A stretch of DNA of 64,000 nt. It comes from Symbiodinium natans (Eukaryota > Sar > Dinophyceae > Suessiales > Symbiodiniaceae). Under the pieces are notes generated by a model that was not told the origin of the DNA, did no database searches, and was given only the letters and a program-made list of their open reading frames with translations. A program made the translations under genes and the position numbers. This document shows, piece by piece, positions 30,101 to 42,572 of this stretch (the stretch's first letter is position 1; the number at the start of each line of letters is the position of its first letter). Location: contig CAJNDS010000542.1 in assembly GCA_905221605.1 (NCBI GenBank), positions 1-64,000 of the forward strand. The letters are read 5' to 3'.

Positions 30101-33100
30101 GGAATTGTGCATTTTGGACTTGAAAAGGAGCTTGGCGATGCTTTCAATGAGCTGTTGGCCATCAAATGTCCACAGAAGGGACTGCGCGTCCAAAAATGGA
30201 CCATGTCTGTCCAACAGTGTGCCGAAAGCCAAAAGTTGGACGCCGGAACGCCAAAGATAAAGAAAGTGCTGCGTCAGAGGGTGGGCTGGCCGCCTGTTTG
30301 TGGCTACTACCGGTTAGTGGACCTCCCTCTGGACGAGAGTTTCCAGGCCTGCAAAGCCAATCGGTCCTGGAACTGGGGGGAATGGGGAGACGCTGGCAAT
30401 GTACTGATATGTCGATGCTTGTAAGAGCCCAACTGAGGCTTGTGCCCAAATTGTACCCCGCATTCACGTTTGGAAAATAGACGTTTTTGCACCTTGCCTC
30501 AGCTGCTTCAGATGAACACAAGCTTCGATCTTACAGCTGCAGATGCTGTCGCAGCAATCTGGTTCTACAGCACATTGGCTTGGCTTTGCTTAGCTTTGGT
30601 TTGTGTTCGCCATGCCCGTGAAGGCGCCTGCAGCTTCAACGGCGCACAACACATGCGGTGTGTTTTGTGGCGTTTGGAGGTTAGCTGCGGTGATATTATC
30701 TGCGTTCTCAACCACTTCTTCAATCACGTGATGCTAGTTTCTGGCGAGCTCGGACCTTGTTGCAAATCATTGCGTTGCTTGCTAAGAAGTTCAGGAACGC
30801 TTCCTGCCCAATACTGTTTCAATGACAGTGACAGGTACTCCATGTGTACATAGGCCGCCAAATCGTGTTTGCTTGCAAAGACAACGGCCGTCCCAGGCCT
30901 TTCTACATGGATGGCCGCTGGGCGAGGTCCTGCCATGGCCTTGTCTTTGACACACCCCTTTTGCTCCTGTGATCCCAAATTGCCTCGTTCTAGTCCCCAC
31001 CAAACTCCAGAAGTTGGAACTTACACGATATTCTGAGCTTAGGAGCCAAGGGCACAGGGCTTCTTGTGTTCACAGCGCCATTGAGGGGATTTGCGGGGAT
31101 GTAGTGTTCCTGAGATGGGATTTCAGAAAAGATCTGCGCATCGCATATTCGCCAGGAGTTGTGGGGCATGGTGGCTTCCATCCCGACCCTCGAGATTTCA
31201 TCCGAGGCCAGTGCTTCCAGGGTTAAGACAATCTATGCTCTGTTAAGCTTGGGAAACCACAAAATATCAAAAATCCGAAAAATAAACCAAACAAAATTCA
31301 CCTCCGCGGAAATCCGGCCACCACGAAGACCAGAAAAAACCAGAAAAAAAACAAAGCCAACAAAAAACAAAACCCACAGAAAAAAACAACAAGAAATACA
31401 GCCAAGCACCTCAGAGGCAAGTGTAAGCGCAAACCCCGCGATTGAATTGTTTTCTGAAGTTTTTTGGTTCTGGCACGGGCCCGCGTCTGAAAAACATCTG
31501 AAAAAATCGAAAATTTCTTATCTTACCAGGGACGGTACATCTTAATTCTAGGGCATAGGGCGAAGCAGCTTGGCTTGGACACTGCGTGACAAGGAGTGGC
31601 TAAGGGTAGCTAAGGCTGCTAAGGGTGTGTGGTGTCGCTTTGGATGTGGCAGGATGTGTTGTGCTCCTCAAACTGCAGTTTGCCACACGCACATGTGCAC
31701 ATGTTGCATGTGCTGCCAAGCGTTGCAAGCACGACCTTTTTCAGAATGCCAGATGGCGTGTGCTCGTAGTGTAGCAACGATGTTGGTCAGGTTGCCAGCA
31801 TTACTTTGCCAGCAGCAGCGGTAATCTGGATTCTGCAATGCGGCATGATTCACGCACAGTGTTCGCTTCCGAACGCAAACAAGATGTCCTTACATACCCC
31901 AGGTTCAACAGCTTTGTTTCGGATAAAGTGTCGGATGCGGGTTGGGAGCCACGTCACAGCGTGGCGAAAGGCCCACATTCCTTCCACAGTTGTTCCTCAA
32001 ATCCAAAGCCTCTCTCCAGCTCAATGGCCAAGTCGAAGCTTGGGTCCTGTAGTTCGCACTTCTTATGTGCAGCGGCTAGCAGGCAAAATCTGTGTGCAGG
32101 AGCAGGGCATCTTCAGCGCTTGGACCATTCTGGACTGCAGCCTGCGGCGGGTGGGGCACTTCGTAGGCCTGCAAGTTTTGCTTGGAGTGCCACTGTCGCA
32201 CGACGTTTCATAAACTGGCACGTGCTCACTGCGAGGTGACACGCTGATGTTTCCGCATGATGACAACGTCTACGAGTGCGAGATTTGGCATGCCCCTTTT
32301 CTGTTTCCGGCTACGATGGAGCAGGCGTTGCGTGTGGCAGTCGGGTGGGTTGCGAAGCATTGCAAAAGGATGACGTTGAGCGCTGAAGATTATCATGCAG
32401 CAGTTTCGCCTATGTATTAGTGGTCGGTTTATTTCTTATGTTATGTTTCATCAGAGCTTTCGTTTGTTATAGTACTGTGCGGGGTGGTTTTGGGTTGCGC
32501 GTCTGTGCTGGATGCACTGTTGTAGTACTGCGCGCGTGGTTTTAGGTTGCCTGTCTGGTTTTTCCTAAAATCATGCTCCCCAACCCCCCCTTCTCGGCTC
32601 GAGGAGATGGGGGAGGTTGGGGTGGCCCGTTTTCCAACCCAAAACCGTGCAAAATCCATGCCTCTCAACCTTGGCGGCATGTTTTCTGAAAGGTGCGACC
32701 GCTCGGGAAACCCTGTACCCTTGCGGTTTCACTGTGGTGGGGCCGACGTACCACTGCCTGGGGTGACTTCCTGATCCTTCCTGTGCTGTGTGCCGCGGGT
32801 TTGGGCTGAATTTACACCAGGTGGGCTGATTTAAACTCAGTGCTTGTAGTGTAGTCCTTGTCCAGCCTCTAGTAATCCTAACTTGAGCGCTTCACTCTGA
32901 CTGGTATCATGGGTATTGGGGCTTGGGGCCTGTCTACGCTGCAGAGTCTGCAGTTCCCCACGTCACTAACTAAATTCTCATTCCCCGTGAATCAGGTCAT
33001 ATTGCGTGGGATTCTTATAAGCATGGTCTGAATTGCTTCCATGTCGGGAGACATGACGGGGTTCGCAGTCCCGACTTAACTTCCAAAGCTCTGCAATAGT

Positions 33101-36100
33101 TGAACTTTGAACTATGAGACGCAGACTGTCGAGTAGTCTATGCGTGACACAAGCACGTCGTCTGATGCGGCCATGGGTAAATGGCACCTGCAAAGCAGGC
33201 CTGAGATTCAATGTGCACTGAAAGTGAGACAAAGAGTTGAGTCGTACAGTTTGACAAGGGAATGTACATATAAGACAAGCAAAAGAGAGAGGCATGCAAG
33301 CATGCCAGTACTGATTTGAGACAGTAGTCTCAGCTGTTGCCAAGGACCCTGTGTGAGAAAAACGCCCAGGCTTTCGAACGAGAAGGCATCTCCCAAGAGC
33401 CATCAAGCAGCGCACGCCAGGAATTAGAAGATTGGTGTATCCAGTGTGCATCCATCTCCAAGTGATGCGACAATGCAGCCATCATCACAGGGCATATATG
33501 TAACACAATGCAAGCCAACATTTGCAACTGAAAAGCAGACATGAAGTGTTGAAGAAAAGTGCAACTCGCCTGATTTGCATCGGTGCAATGTTGTGCTCAG
33601 AGATTAGGGCTTCGGATGCATTTCCTGCCTTACTACTTACTCAGCGGCATCATCGCACGATAATGACCTGACCGAGGATGTGAACCCAACGTGCACAACT
33701 CTAGAAGTGATTCGAAACCGATGAAGTGCAACATTTGTTTGCCAGAGTACGCAAAAACTGGAAGTAGCACCGTACCTGAGTCCCACCCCACAGCGATCTG
33801 ATGTTTGTGAATCTGTAGGCCTCGACCACGACATCGTCCAAGCTGCAAGGTTTCTTGTGTTGTACCCGGATCAGAGCATGAATGCTAGGCTGTCCACTAT
33901 GCCAGTGACAATGCATCCTTCAAGACCTGTTGGAGAAGCGAAGTGATAAATGTCCAGTGTCGCTATATATATATACACATATATGATGCCCTGCGTCTGA
34001 GAGCACTGCTTCCCGAGATGTGCTCCAACGACTGAGTCCTGCCAGATTCGGTTCAGCTCGAAGTAGATACATGAGAAATCTGCTGCGTCGTGTTGTTCGT
34101 GGGGTGCTGCCATCCTGCCACCAAGTCAGATCACTCACGAAGTCTACGAACATCCACTGCCTGGTCACTTGTGCGACGTTATATCTTGCCCAGGAAACTG
34201 CAAAGGAACGAACTGCTATCATGCCACCCACTCAACCAACAGCCAAGGGCAAGAAAGACAGTTGGCATAAGATAGATTGTTGGGTTTTTGACGGCAGTAC
34301 TCGGACTCAAAGGTCCCCGGATCAGCTTGAGCAGGTGCTCCTCTTGAGGCGACCTGCCATCTCTATGATTTCGCATCGAGGAGCTCCAGCACTGCCATCC
34401 GTCGGTACATCCGGACTCTGAAAGAATGCATCGTCTCGCCCACATCCAGAAGAAAGGGTATCTGCTCGTCCTGGGTCTCGGCTGTCAGCTTTTTCATCGC
34501 TTGAAACCGGCCCCCACCTTTGCATCAGGGAGTCCAGAGTTGCCACCACCGAAGAGTCTAAGGCCGGTTTGTCTGGGTCCACTAGGGTTTCTTGGCCTGT
34601 GGGTCCCATCGTCTTCGCACTTTCCACTTTCCCTCCAGGGCTAGGAGGGCGGCTTCCTGCTTTGCGTCCTTCTCGAGCGCTGTAGGCCTTGAGCTCTCGC
34701 AGCACAGAAACATGGTGGTCCCCAGTGATGCTCGAGCATCTTTGCGAAGTGCAATCCGAAACATGGCGTGATCGAACTCGCCGTCGGCGGGGTGTGCAAC
34801 ACCAGGAATTCTGTAATAGTTACGCAGGTGGAGCCTGGTTCAGAGTCATATCTTCGGTTGCAGCATGCATTGCAGCGCTTCAAGTAGGACCCCAGTTGGA
34901 TCAGTTTGCTTGGATGTCGGATGCGCTGCTTGTGGTGCAAAACTGTTCAACAGGTTATCTTCTCAGTGTTTACCATGGTTTATCTAACCACCTGCCTGCG
35001 ACATACTTGGCTTTCCACTTGCCCAACAATGATGCCTTGAATGACTTACCTCTGGTTAGCAGGGACGAAGAAATGGTAACATATGGTAACAAATTGTTGT
35101 GGGTCATGTAGGGGCTACTGTAAGGATCCATTCCTTCATTCCCCGCTCGTTGCAGAATGAGAGCTAGCTCAAGCTTCACTGAGCTTCCCACCAGAAATAG
35201 AAACCTCGAATCCCGCCTGAAAACACTGAATGCAATCCTATACCGCAAATGCTAGAGTACTCTCCATTGCGTTCTCCGTTTTCTTTTCTATTTACATTTG
35301 ATTCTCCATTTTCTGTTTTATGAAACGTAAGCTGCCAGGTGCTCTGCTCCATGCGTGATTCTCATTGGGAGCACTCTGCTGCGTGATGGCATGGTGTCGC
35401 TTTGCATGCTGCTGCACGGAGCTGGATCCTTACGTTTCCATCAAACCTTTCGACGCATGCTGATTGATATTCCTTATCTGAACCTAGGTCTGCAAGCATT
35501 GTTCCCTCCACCATTTGGAGGCTGCGCTGTTGACGCATCCCTTGAACTCACCGCGTTGATGGTGTTGTTGTTTGCAGGGAGCCAAAGATTTGTACGAGCT
35601 TTGTCGTCGAATGCTGGCAGTTTTGCACTGAGTCGACAAAGAAAGCAAACTCCATTCTATCGAGACAAGTCACATGACGTCTGAGGCGCGCGATGATTGC
35701 AGCTGAAGATGTCAGCCGTCAGCATGAAGAGCTTAAGGGTGTTCAGATGGACGGCGAGTTGATGTCCTCGAGGAACTTCAATTGGATGCCCTGCTGTGCT
35801 TGAAGCCGGCATGCCTGCCGGTGGTGCTGCGGAGCACAGTGCTCAAGTTGGCAGCTCAGACGAGGGCTGGTGGTTCGATTCCGTATTTCAGAATCCATCC
35901 TTTCGTGAATTGTGTTGACACTTGCAGGTGCGGCTTCTCGATTGAGATGCATGTCTAAGATGTTGTTTTTCACAGAGGCCTCCCAAGTTGAGGCTTGGCT
36001 CGGGAGTCGGCAGCTGTGCCAATGGTCGCGTGCGGGCGATGCAAAACATTGCTAAACGTTGGCGGATGTTTGTGCTAGGGTTGAAGGACCTCGTGACGTG

Positions 36101-37349
36101 GTTGCATGCAACTAGGCAGTCCAAGATCTGCTTTTATCCTTTCTGAGGATGTGAGCCCCTGTCTGCCCAAGCTGTCTCCAAAGCACTCTGCAAACTCTCT
36201 GCAAACTACTTGGCTGCGGAATTCCATGAGTAAGCGTGCAAGACATGCTTTCCTTACCTTAGTCAGGGAAAAAGAAACATCTGCTATACTGTAGCCATGC
36301 CGCTTTCCCTTTCCAGTTTAGCTCAAAGACCCCTTCCTGTGCGATGATGTTAACAGGCACCCGTGTCAGCTCACAGGAATGTGCGTTGCAGGGGTTGGTC
36401 GTGCGTCCACATATGTTCCACCTAGATTCAGGGTATCGACACATAGGGCAAAGACGCCTTCATTAGAGCTGGCCATGTGGCAAGCGGGAGGAGGCCTGCC
36501 CCGACATGACCGTGCCTGTTGCAGCTGCTCTTGCCATCCTTGGACTGTCAGACCCCTTGAGCATGTGACATGCTTACAGCTTGAGCTCATGTCACACTCT
36601 GCGCTTCCAGAATCCCGTAGCGCAGCATGGCAAAGTTTTAGGCATCTTCGATTCGCGACATTCCTACCGGTAAGATACTGTCATCTTTGGGTAGTGACAA
36701 TAACATCGCACGTTCTACTGGCCGGGGTGCGCTGACGGCAAAGTCATGCTCCGATTGGGATGTGCGACAATGTGCGTGGCTGTGCATGTCCCCCGGTAGG
36801 CAGCCGAGGCGCGGAGTGGCAAAGCCAGGAGCTGCGCCCGCGTCGTGTGCCTTTGGTGGCCTCTTGCTGTTGCGCTCTCCAAATTTGGTCTGTTCCCAGT
36901 TTTTTGACTGCAATAAGGACACTGTAGCACTAAGTCCGACTTGTGCCTCCAAGGCCTCAAGGATCCTCAAGGTCTCAAGAAACTGTGGCTGAGCGTGCGC
37001 CGAAGGCCTTGCCAGCAGGACTTGATGTTCGCATCTCGCGCCTGGCGAAAAGTCTTGGTGTTGGATCTGGAGGCTGCCGCAAAAAGCATCTGCATAGAGC
37101 AAGCCAGGCGGAAGCCAAGAACCCAAATGCTGACACAAGACGCGTTCGCCGCTTAGATTACGCGCAGCATGGACGGATAAACCAAATAACAACTCTGCGT
37201 CGGTCTTGATCTCATGGTTTTTCTCCATCTGTCTGTTTCCCTCTCATCGTCTTTCTTTATCCACCTCTTTCTCTCTAGAGAAGCACTTACTTCTTCTAGT
37301 TTCGGGCATGGGAACTCTCAAGAAGTGGGTTGCCGTGGGGGGTTTTTGC
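27101..37349. other. Ten kilobases without a recognisable gene
   Basis: Only short open frames occur and none shows a known motif. Notable pieces are a degenerate telomere-like run near 27,125-27,150, an A-rich stretch at 31,255-31,400, a partial direct repeat (TAGTACTG..GGTGGTTTTGGGTTGC) at about 32,470 and 32,524, and a short TATATA tract at 33,964-33,985. A minus-strand segment at 29,468-29,600 (EVVADLLSKPM) is weakly reminiscent of the end of a copia RNase H. The tract may be intergenic or may be long introns of genes whose exons are too short to see by eye. Confidence 0.55.
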
Positions 37350-37679
37350 ACCTCGACTTACTGGTTCTTAGTCGGGAATGGGGGAATTTGGTATCAGATA
37401 TCCCCCTGTACATATATATGCTACCCCCCCCCAGCGACCTACCCTTTTTAGGCCTTTTTTAGGCCTTCTTAACAAAAAATAACAAAGGAGGCCCAAAAGT
37501 CGCGTAGTTAATCACCGGGTAATGAAGGACAGTTACTGGGACACCCACCTCACAGACCCCGATAAGCCAGCATTGGAAGAATCTACATTTTGAATCTGAA
37601 GCGGACAATGCTGTTTTTAGATGTTTAGATCAGTGTTTTTCTATGCAAATTGTGCCTTTCAAGGGCAATTAATGTTTTG

Positions 37680-38405
37680 TTGAGCAACTAATTTATTTAT
37701 ACAATTGTGTTTGTACGAGGCAAAGCATTCATCAAATAGTGAAACATTTTTCTTGGATCTATGCGAATTTAGCTACTAGAGTAATTATTCAGCAAAGAGC
37801 CCAATTTGACTCAAGTGAATACAATTTAAAGGAGCATACTCAACCAAGATACGAAATAGACACCATTCTCAACCAAAAAATGGCAAAGTGTGCGTTTAAA
37901 GTGCAAATACTGCATGTATACAATTGTGTCTGTACTAGGCAAAGTATGCTCTCTGAAAAGTCCACTGAAATACCTTATGTTTACATATTCATGAATCGTT
38001 TTATTTTTGAAATAATCATTTTATGCGAATTTAGCTACGAGAGTAATTATTGAGCAAATAGCCCAATTTGACTCAAGTGAATACCATTTAAAGGACCATA
38101 CTCAACCAAAATACGAAAGAATCACCATATTCAACCAAAATATGGCAAAGTGTGGTTTAAGGGGCAAATAGTGCTTTGTTGAGCAACTAATGCATTGAAA
38201 CAGTTGTGTTTGTACCAGGCAAAGTATTATTGAAGTACTATCTGCAAAGTCAAATGAAACACCTTATGTTTACATATTCATGAAACAATTTTTTTGAAGC
38301 ATTCATTCTATGCGAATTTAACTACTAGAGGAATTCTTACGCAAATAGCCCAATTTGACTCAAGTGAATACTATTTAAAGGACCATACTCAACCAAATAC
38401 GAAAT
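37680..38405. repeat. Three ~260-290-bp AT-rich tandem copies
   Basis: The landmark GCCCAATTTGACTCAAGTGA occurs at 37,799, 38,061 and 38,348. Each copy also carries GTTTGTAC..GGCAAAG-type sequence and a TTTAAAGGA-CATACTCAACCAA stretch. Copies differ at many positions, so the array is old. Confidence 0.88.
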
Positions 38406-38420
38406 AAACACTTGCGGAAA

Positions 38421-39115
38421 TGGAAACGGTTCTACCTACATAACAATGAGACAAAGATTGCTGAAGCATTCACTAAAGACCACTTATATACTATGTCTGA
38501 AAAGCACAACTTGCATGAGCAAGCTTAAAAATGCACAATAATGGAAATGGAAGCGGTTCTACTTACATAACGATGAAACAAAGATGTCTGAAGTATTCAA
38601 TAAAGACCACATATATACTATGCTTGAAAAACGCAACTTGCACAATCAGGCTTAAAAAATGCACAAGAATCCTAGAAAAGTACTTAGTGAAGGCCATACA
38701 CAAGCAAATTCACAAATACATAAAAACATCCAAAAGCGCAAGCTTTTCAGGAGAATCTCTGGTAAAGTTTGGATTATAGGGTTTTGGGGTATTCCTGGAC
38801 GAGTAGGCGTCACTTTTTAAGCAAACAATTCTAAGCAATAAATGCTTTTTCTCAAGACAAGTATTGCAAATGCTGCTTCTAGATAATTAATCGCATTTAC
38901 CAGGCAAATATTATCCATGCGAATTGAGCTACCAGAGCACCAAGTAATGGCTGAATAAGGTCTACTACACTTGAGTACAATCAAAAGATGCACTAAACAC
39001 TAGCGGCTCTACTTACATAATAACGAAACAAATAGTTCTGAAGCACTAGAAAGACCACTTGTATACTATTTCTGAAAAGCACAATTAGCATAAGCACACT
39101 TAAAAATGCGTAGTT
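38421..39115. repeat. Three diverged ~120-bp repeats
   Basis: A unit containing GGTTCTACCTACATAAC, AAAGACCACTTATATACTAT and CTTAAAAATGCACA is present at about 38,427, 38,550 and (more diverged) 39,003. The first two are adjacent, 123 bp apart; the third is separated by about 330 bp of other AT-rich sequence. Confidence 0.85.
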
Positions 39116-39139
39116 GTTGCCTCGTGACCGTGAAGGCGA

Positions 39140-39402
39140 ACCAAAAAGCCAAAATACCAAAACCAAAAAACCAAAAATACCAAAACCAAAAAAACCAAAA
39201 AAACCAAAACCAAAAAAACCAAAAATACCAAAAAAACCAATTTTCCGGGACTCTTGGAGAAGCCTCATAGGGATTTCCTGAGAGTCCCGGAAAATTGTTT
39301 TTTTTGGTATTTTTGGTTTTTTTGGTTTTTTTGGTTTTGGTTTTTTTGGTTTTTTTGGTTTTGGTTTTTTGGTTTTTTTGGTTTTGGTATTTTTGGTTTT
39401 TC
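39140..39402. repeat. ~260-bp hairpin with ~110-bp arms
   Basis: The left arm is built of CCAAAAA/CCAAAATA-type units and the right arm of the complementary TTTTTGG units. At the tip is a non-repetitive 16-bp stem, AATTTTCCGGGACTCT (39239-39254), paired perfectly with 39281-39296 around a 26-base loop. The GC-containing tip shows this is a true inverted repeat and not merely two low-complexity tracts facing each other. Confidence 0.93.
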
Positions 39403-39612
39403 TACTGTCCCGTGTATGCGATTTTAGTTGTATTTTAGTCTACGCCCTAGGAAATACGCTATATTGCACACCGAGTTTGCTTGCAGTGCAGCTGGGTGAC
39501 TTGAGACAAGGCGAAAAAGGGTAGGTCACTGGGGGGGGGGGGTACCATATATATATATATATATACACCCTTTAAGGGATTGCATATGGTACCTAACTCT
39601 CCCATTCCCTAC

Positions 39613-40917
39613 TAAGAGCCAGTAGCTTGAAGCCTCAAGAAGTGGATTCTCGTGGTGGTCGGGAAGGACGGGGTCCAGTTTTCGTGGTTTTTGAACCTGG
39701 AAAGCACAAGAAGTGGAACCCCCCACCGTTCCATGCTTCAGGGTTTAGGGTTTAAGGGTTGAGGGTTTAGGGTTTAGGGTTTAGGGTTCAGGGTTCACTT
39801 TTTTGTGGTCTCCGGGCCTTGGAAAGCTCCACACTCTCGTGGTCGGGAATGACACAGAAGCTCACGTTCATCAGAAAACTCCAGAGAAGTGGACCCCCGT
39901 GGTCAGGAAGGACAGGTGTCCACCTTTCGTTTTTTTGTCTTCGGGGGCCTTAGAAAAGTCAACCCCCTGGTGTAGGCTAGGGGCTTTAAAACTCGAAAAG
40001 TGGGACCGTGGCGAAGAAGGATGCAGGTTACTTGCTCACATTGGGGGTGTTCTGGGCCTTGGAAAGCTCAAAACATGAACCCCCGTGGCTGGGAAAGTTG
40101 TGGTTGCAGATTCACTTTTCGCATCTTTTCGTGGTTTCTAGGTACTCTTGGAAAACCTCGAAGTGAATGGTCGTGGGAGGGAAGGTCCACTTGGTGAACC
40201 AAGGCACGTGGTTCCTGGTAAAGAGGCCTCCGGAGAGGTCATGTGAAGAAGTGTTTTTGTTATGGTTGTTGGTGAGTGTATCGAAAGGCTCGTTTTTTTT
40301 TTTGAATATTGGTGAATGTATATATATATATGTACGCATAGTATTGGGTGTCCATTCGGAGATACAGGGACGCTTGAAATGTAAGCCATGGGTCACGTCG
40401 TTGTGTTCTGTTTCCTTGTCGTGGTTGGGGTTTGAGTTTCTTGCCATGCTTGGTGCACCCTCTCTGAGACTCTGAGACACTCGGGTTAGTGCCTCGCATG
40501 TAGCGAGGCGGTCTGTGACGCTCGTGTTGTACGCTCAGAGGAATTGCGTGTTCCAGTGGTTCCAGAGTTCCAGCTACTTTGGCATCATATGCCTCATGAG
40601 GCGTTCTTTGTACTGTGCATGTGTAGTGTTGGGCTCATGCAACCAGTGCAGGGCCGCATAGCCTAGCCATGAATGGCCAAGATGTACATCTTTGCAAATT
40701 TCAGACTGCCAATTTGCATTTTGAGAGGGCGCACATGCCCCTTACCATGCGTTTGAGATGCGCGTGCAAATCCCAGGAGTAAGAAACTTGAGGCATTCAA
40801 ACCCACCTGGGCATCCAGACCTAACTCCCTTTCCAAGGGTACTTCCATTCGAGGTGGTCCTAAGAGGTACCCAGAAAGGGCACTGAGGACTCAGACTCCA
40901 TCCCGGATTCCGAGTGG
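39613..40917. other. Non-coding; degenerate long-period repeats
   Basis: Sequences of the type GGGCCTTGGAAAGCTC and CCCGTGGTCGGGAAGGAC recur at about 39,650, 39,815, 39,890 and 40,055-40,090 with imperfect spacing, an old tandem or dispersed repeat. A TATATATATATATG run is at 40,319-40,332. No gene recognised. Confidence 0.6.
39741..39797. repeat. Interstitial telomere-like repeat (TTTAGGG)
   Basis: About eight degenerate GGGTTTA-type units including GGGTTTAAG, GGGTTGA and GGGTTCA variants. The G-rich strand is the plus strand. Confidence 0.9.
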
Positions 40918-40980
40918 GAGGGTTTAGGGTTTAGGGTTTAGGGTTTAGGGTTTAGGGTTTAGGGTTTAGGGTTTGGGGTT
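40918..40980. repeat. Telomeric repeat array, TTTAGGG orientation
   Basis: About eight perfect GGGTTTA units followed by one GGGTTTG variant. The G-rich strand is the plus strand, as at the right-hand end of a chromosome. Confidence 0.97.
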
Positions 40981-41178
40981 TCAGAAACCACTTGGAGGTT
41001 TAGGGTACTTGTAGGCCAATTCTAGTTGCTCATAGCGCCTTAAAGGTCCCCCAAGACAGAGGGTTCTCATTGGGTCATAAGTATGCATGAGCCTTCAAGG
41101 AAGGATTTAGGGCTAAGGGGGAAGAGCCCATATCTGGAAGGTTTGGCGTAGGCCGGAGCAAGACATGCCCGAAACCGT

Positions 41179-41255
41179 GAACCCTAAACCCTAAACCCTA
41201 AACCCTAAACCCCAAACCCTTAACCCTAAACCCAAAACCCTAAACCCTAAACTTC
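41179..41255. repeat. Telomeric repeat array, CCCTAAA orientation
   Basis: About ten CCCTAAA-type units with CCCCAAA, CCCTTAA and CCCAAAA variants. The C-rich strand is the plus strand, opposite to the array 200 bp to the left. Confidence 0.96.
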
Positions 41256-41475
41256 AGACTCCGAAGCCGGTGGTGCTAGAAAACCTGAATCCTTGCAACA
41301 GCTTTCACGCGTCATAGTCTCAGATTGTCGGGTAGGCCATCCCAGAAGAAAAGCGACCAGACTGAGGGAAATTATCAGCCCTGTGTCTGCTAAAAAAAGA
41401 AGGGGGAGTTGTAGTAGTTCCTGCGGTAGCCAGACTTTGGTAGCTACTGTCGTAGAAGCAACCCAGATCACAGTA

Positions 41476-41495
41476 AGCCCTAAACCCTAAACCCA
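41476..41495. repeat. Short telomere-like run, CCCTAAA orientation
   Basis: Two to three CCCTAAA units inside otherwise unique sequence. Confidence 0.8.
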
Positions 41496-42157
41496 TAGAA
41501 GTTGCCATCGCTATCGCCATGGCGGGCACGGAGTGGAATGCATCTTGGATGCCTAAGCTACTAGTGAAGTCCGGGGCATCCGAACCTTCCACTTACAAAA
41601 GCCTACAAACGAAGCTAACAACTCAGAGAGATTCGGATGGGTCCGGCCCGAGGAGATGACCTCCGGGTGGGTTTGGGTGGGTTTCCCCAAAACCCACCGA
41701 AGCTCAAGACGAGTAGCAATTGCAACGAAACCTTCCTCGGAAACTCAAGACGAGCAGCAATTGCAACACGAAACCTTCCTCAAAAACTGAAGACGAGCAG
41801 CAATTGCAAGGAAACCCACGATACCTCCCTCAAAAACTCGAAATGCGTAGCAATTGCACCGAAACCTTCTCCACAAGACAAAACCTGGAAGCAAATCGTA
41901 CACCTGAGCCCGGGACTCCATGAGCTCCGAAGGCCGCAGAGGGGGTGCTTAGTAGTGCTAAGAACACCCGCTGCGCCCCTCACAAACCCGGATTTCTGCA
42001 AAGCGTGTTGTTTGGGGTTGAACATCTCAATTTATTTAAACCACCCTCTTTTAGGTATTCGTCAAATATCATGAGTTCAAACATCCCAGGACCCATCCGA
42101 ATCCGCTTCTCTGAGCCCTAATCCCTAAACCCCAGAAAAACTAAACCCTGAGTGTTT
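41496..42157. other. Non-coding; GCAATTGC-containing repeats
   Basis: A unit of roughly 50-60 bp containing CTCAAGACGAGTAGCAATTGCAACGAAACC recurs three or four times between 41,700 and 41,870 in degenerate form, and a small telomere-like fragment (CCCTAATCCCTAAACCCC) lies at 42,117-42,134. No gene recognised. Confidence 0.6.
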
Positions 42158-42280
42158 CACGCAACGAAATTGTCACGAAAAGATGGCTTGTGCGCAAAGC
42201 GCTGACTTGAACAGTCTCTCACGCAACGAAACTGTCACGAAAAGAAGGCTTGTGTGCAAAACGCTGGCTTGAACAGTTTA
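42158..42280. repeat. 62-bp direct repeat, two copies
   Basis: CACGCAACGAAA(T/C)TGTCACG begins at 42,158 and 42,220; both copies continue through GGCTTGTG and CTTGAACAGT. Confidence 0.93.
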
Positions 42281-42295
42281 AACCCCACACCCTAC

Positions 42296-42572
42296 CACCT
42301 AATAGCTCTTGTCAGGAAGCAGGATTTGCTTTAGTGAGGAAGCAGGTTTTGCTTGAATATCCCACCAGTTAGCACTCGTGAGGAAGCAGGATTTGCTTAG
42401 TGTCCCCCAAGGTGCGCTAGCAAATCGCCCCTAGCAAACGAGGGGATGGGTGGGTGAGCTTGTGGAGTCGGGGTGTCCGACGTGGGACACTAAAGCAAAT
42501 ACTGCTTCCTCACGAGAACTGTTGGGTGGGACACGAAAGCAAATCCTGCTTCCTCACAAGAGCTATTGGGTG
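42296..42572. repeat. Foldback: ~100-bp inverted arms
   Basis: The left arm (about 42,296-42,403: CACCTAATAGCTCTTGT, GAGGAAGCAGGATTTGCTT, GTGTCCC) is the reverse complement of the right arm (about 42,478-42,572), with moderate divergence and a loop of roughly 75 bp. The arms themselves contain repeated copies of AGGAAGCAGGATTTGCTT. Confidence 0.88.

Larger units (their letters stand above)
37350..39612. mobile_element. AT-rich element flanked by ~95-bp inverted repeats
   Basis: The left sequence at about 37,350-37,450 (TACTGGTTCTTAGTCGGGAA, then a TATATA run, a C-run and GACCTACCCTTTT) matches the reverse complement of about 39,510-39,612, with differences mainly in the length of the TA and C runs. 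The 2.06 kb between the arms is far richer in A+T than the flanks. It holds two families of internal repeats and a giant hairpin, and no gene. CTCAAGAAGTGG occurs in direct orientation just outside both arms (about 37,319 and 39,634), which could mark duplicated flanking sequence. This is consistent with a non-autonomous foldback or MITE-type element. Confidence 0.7.
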
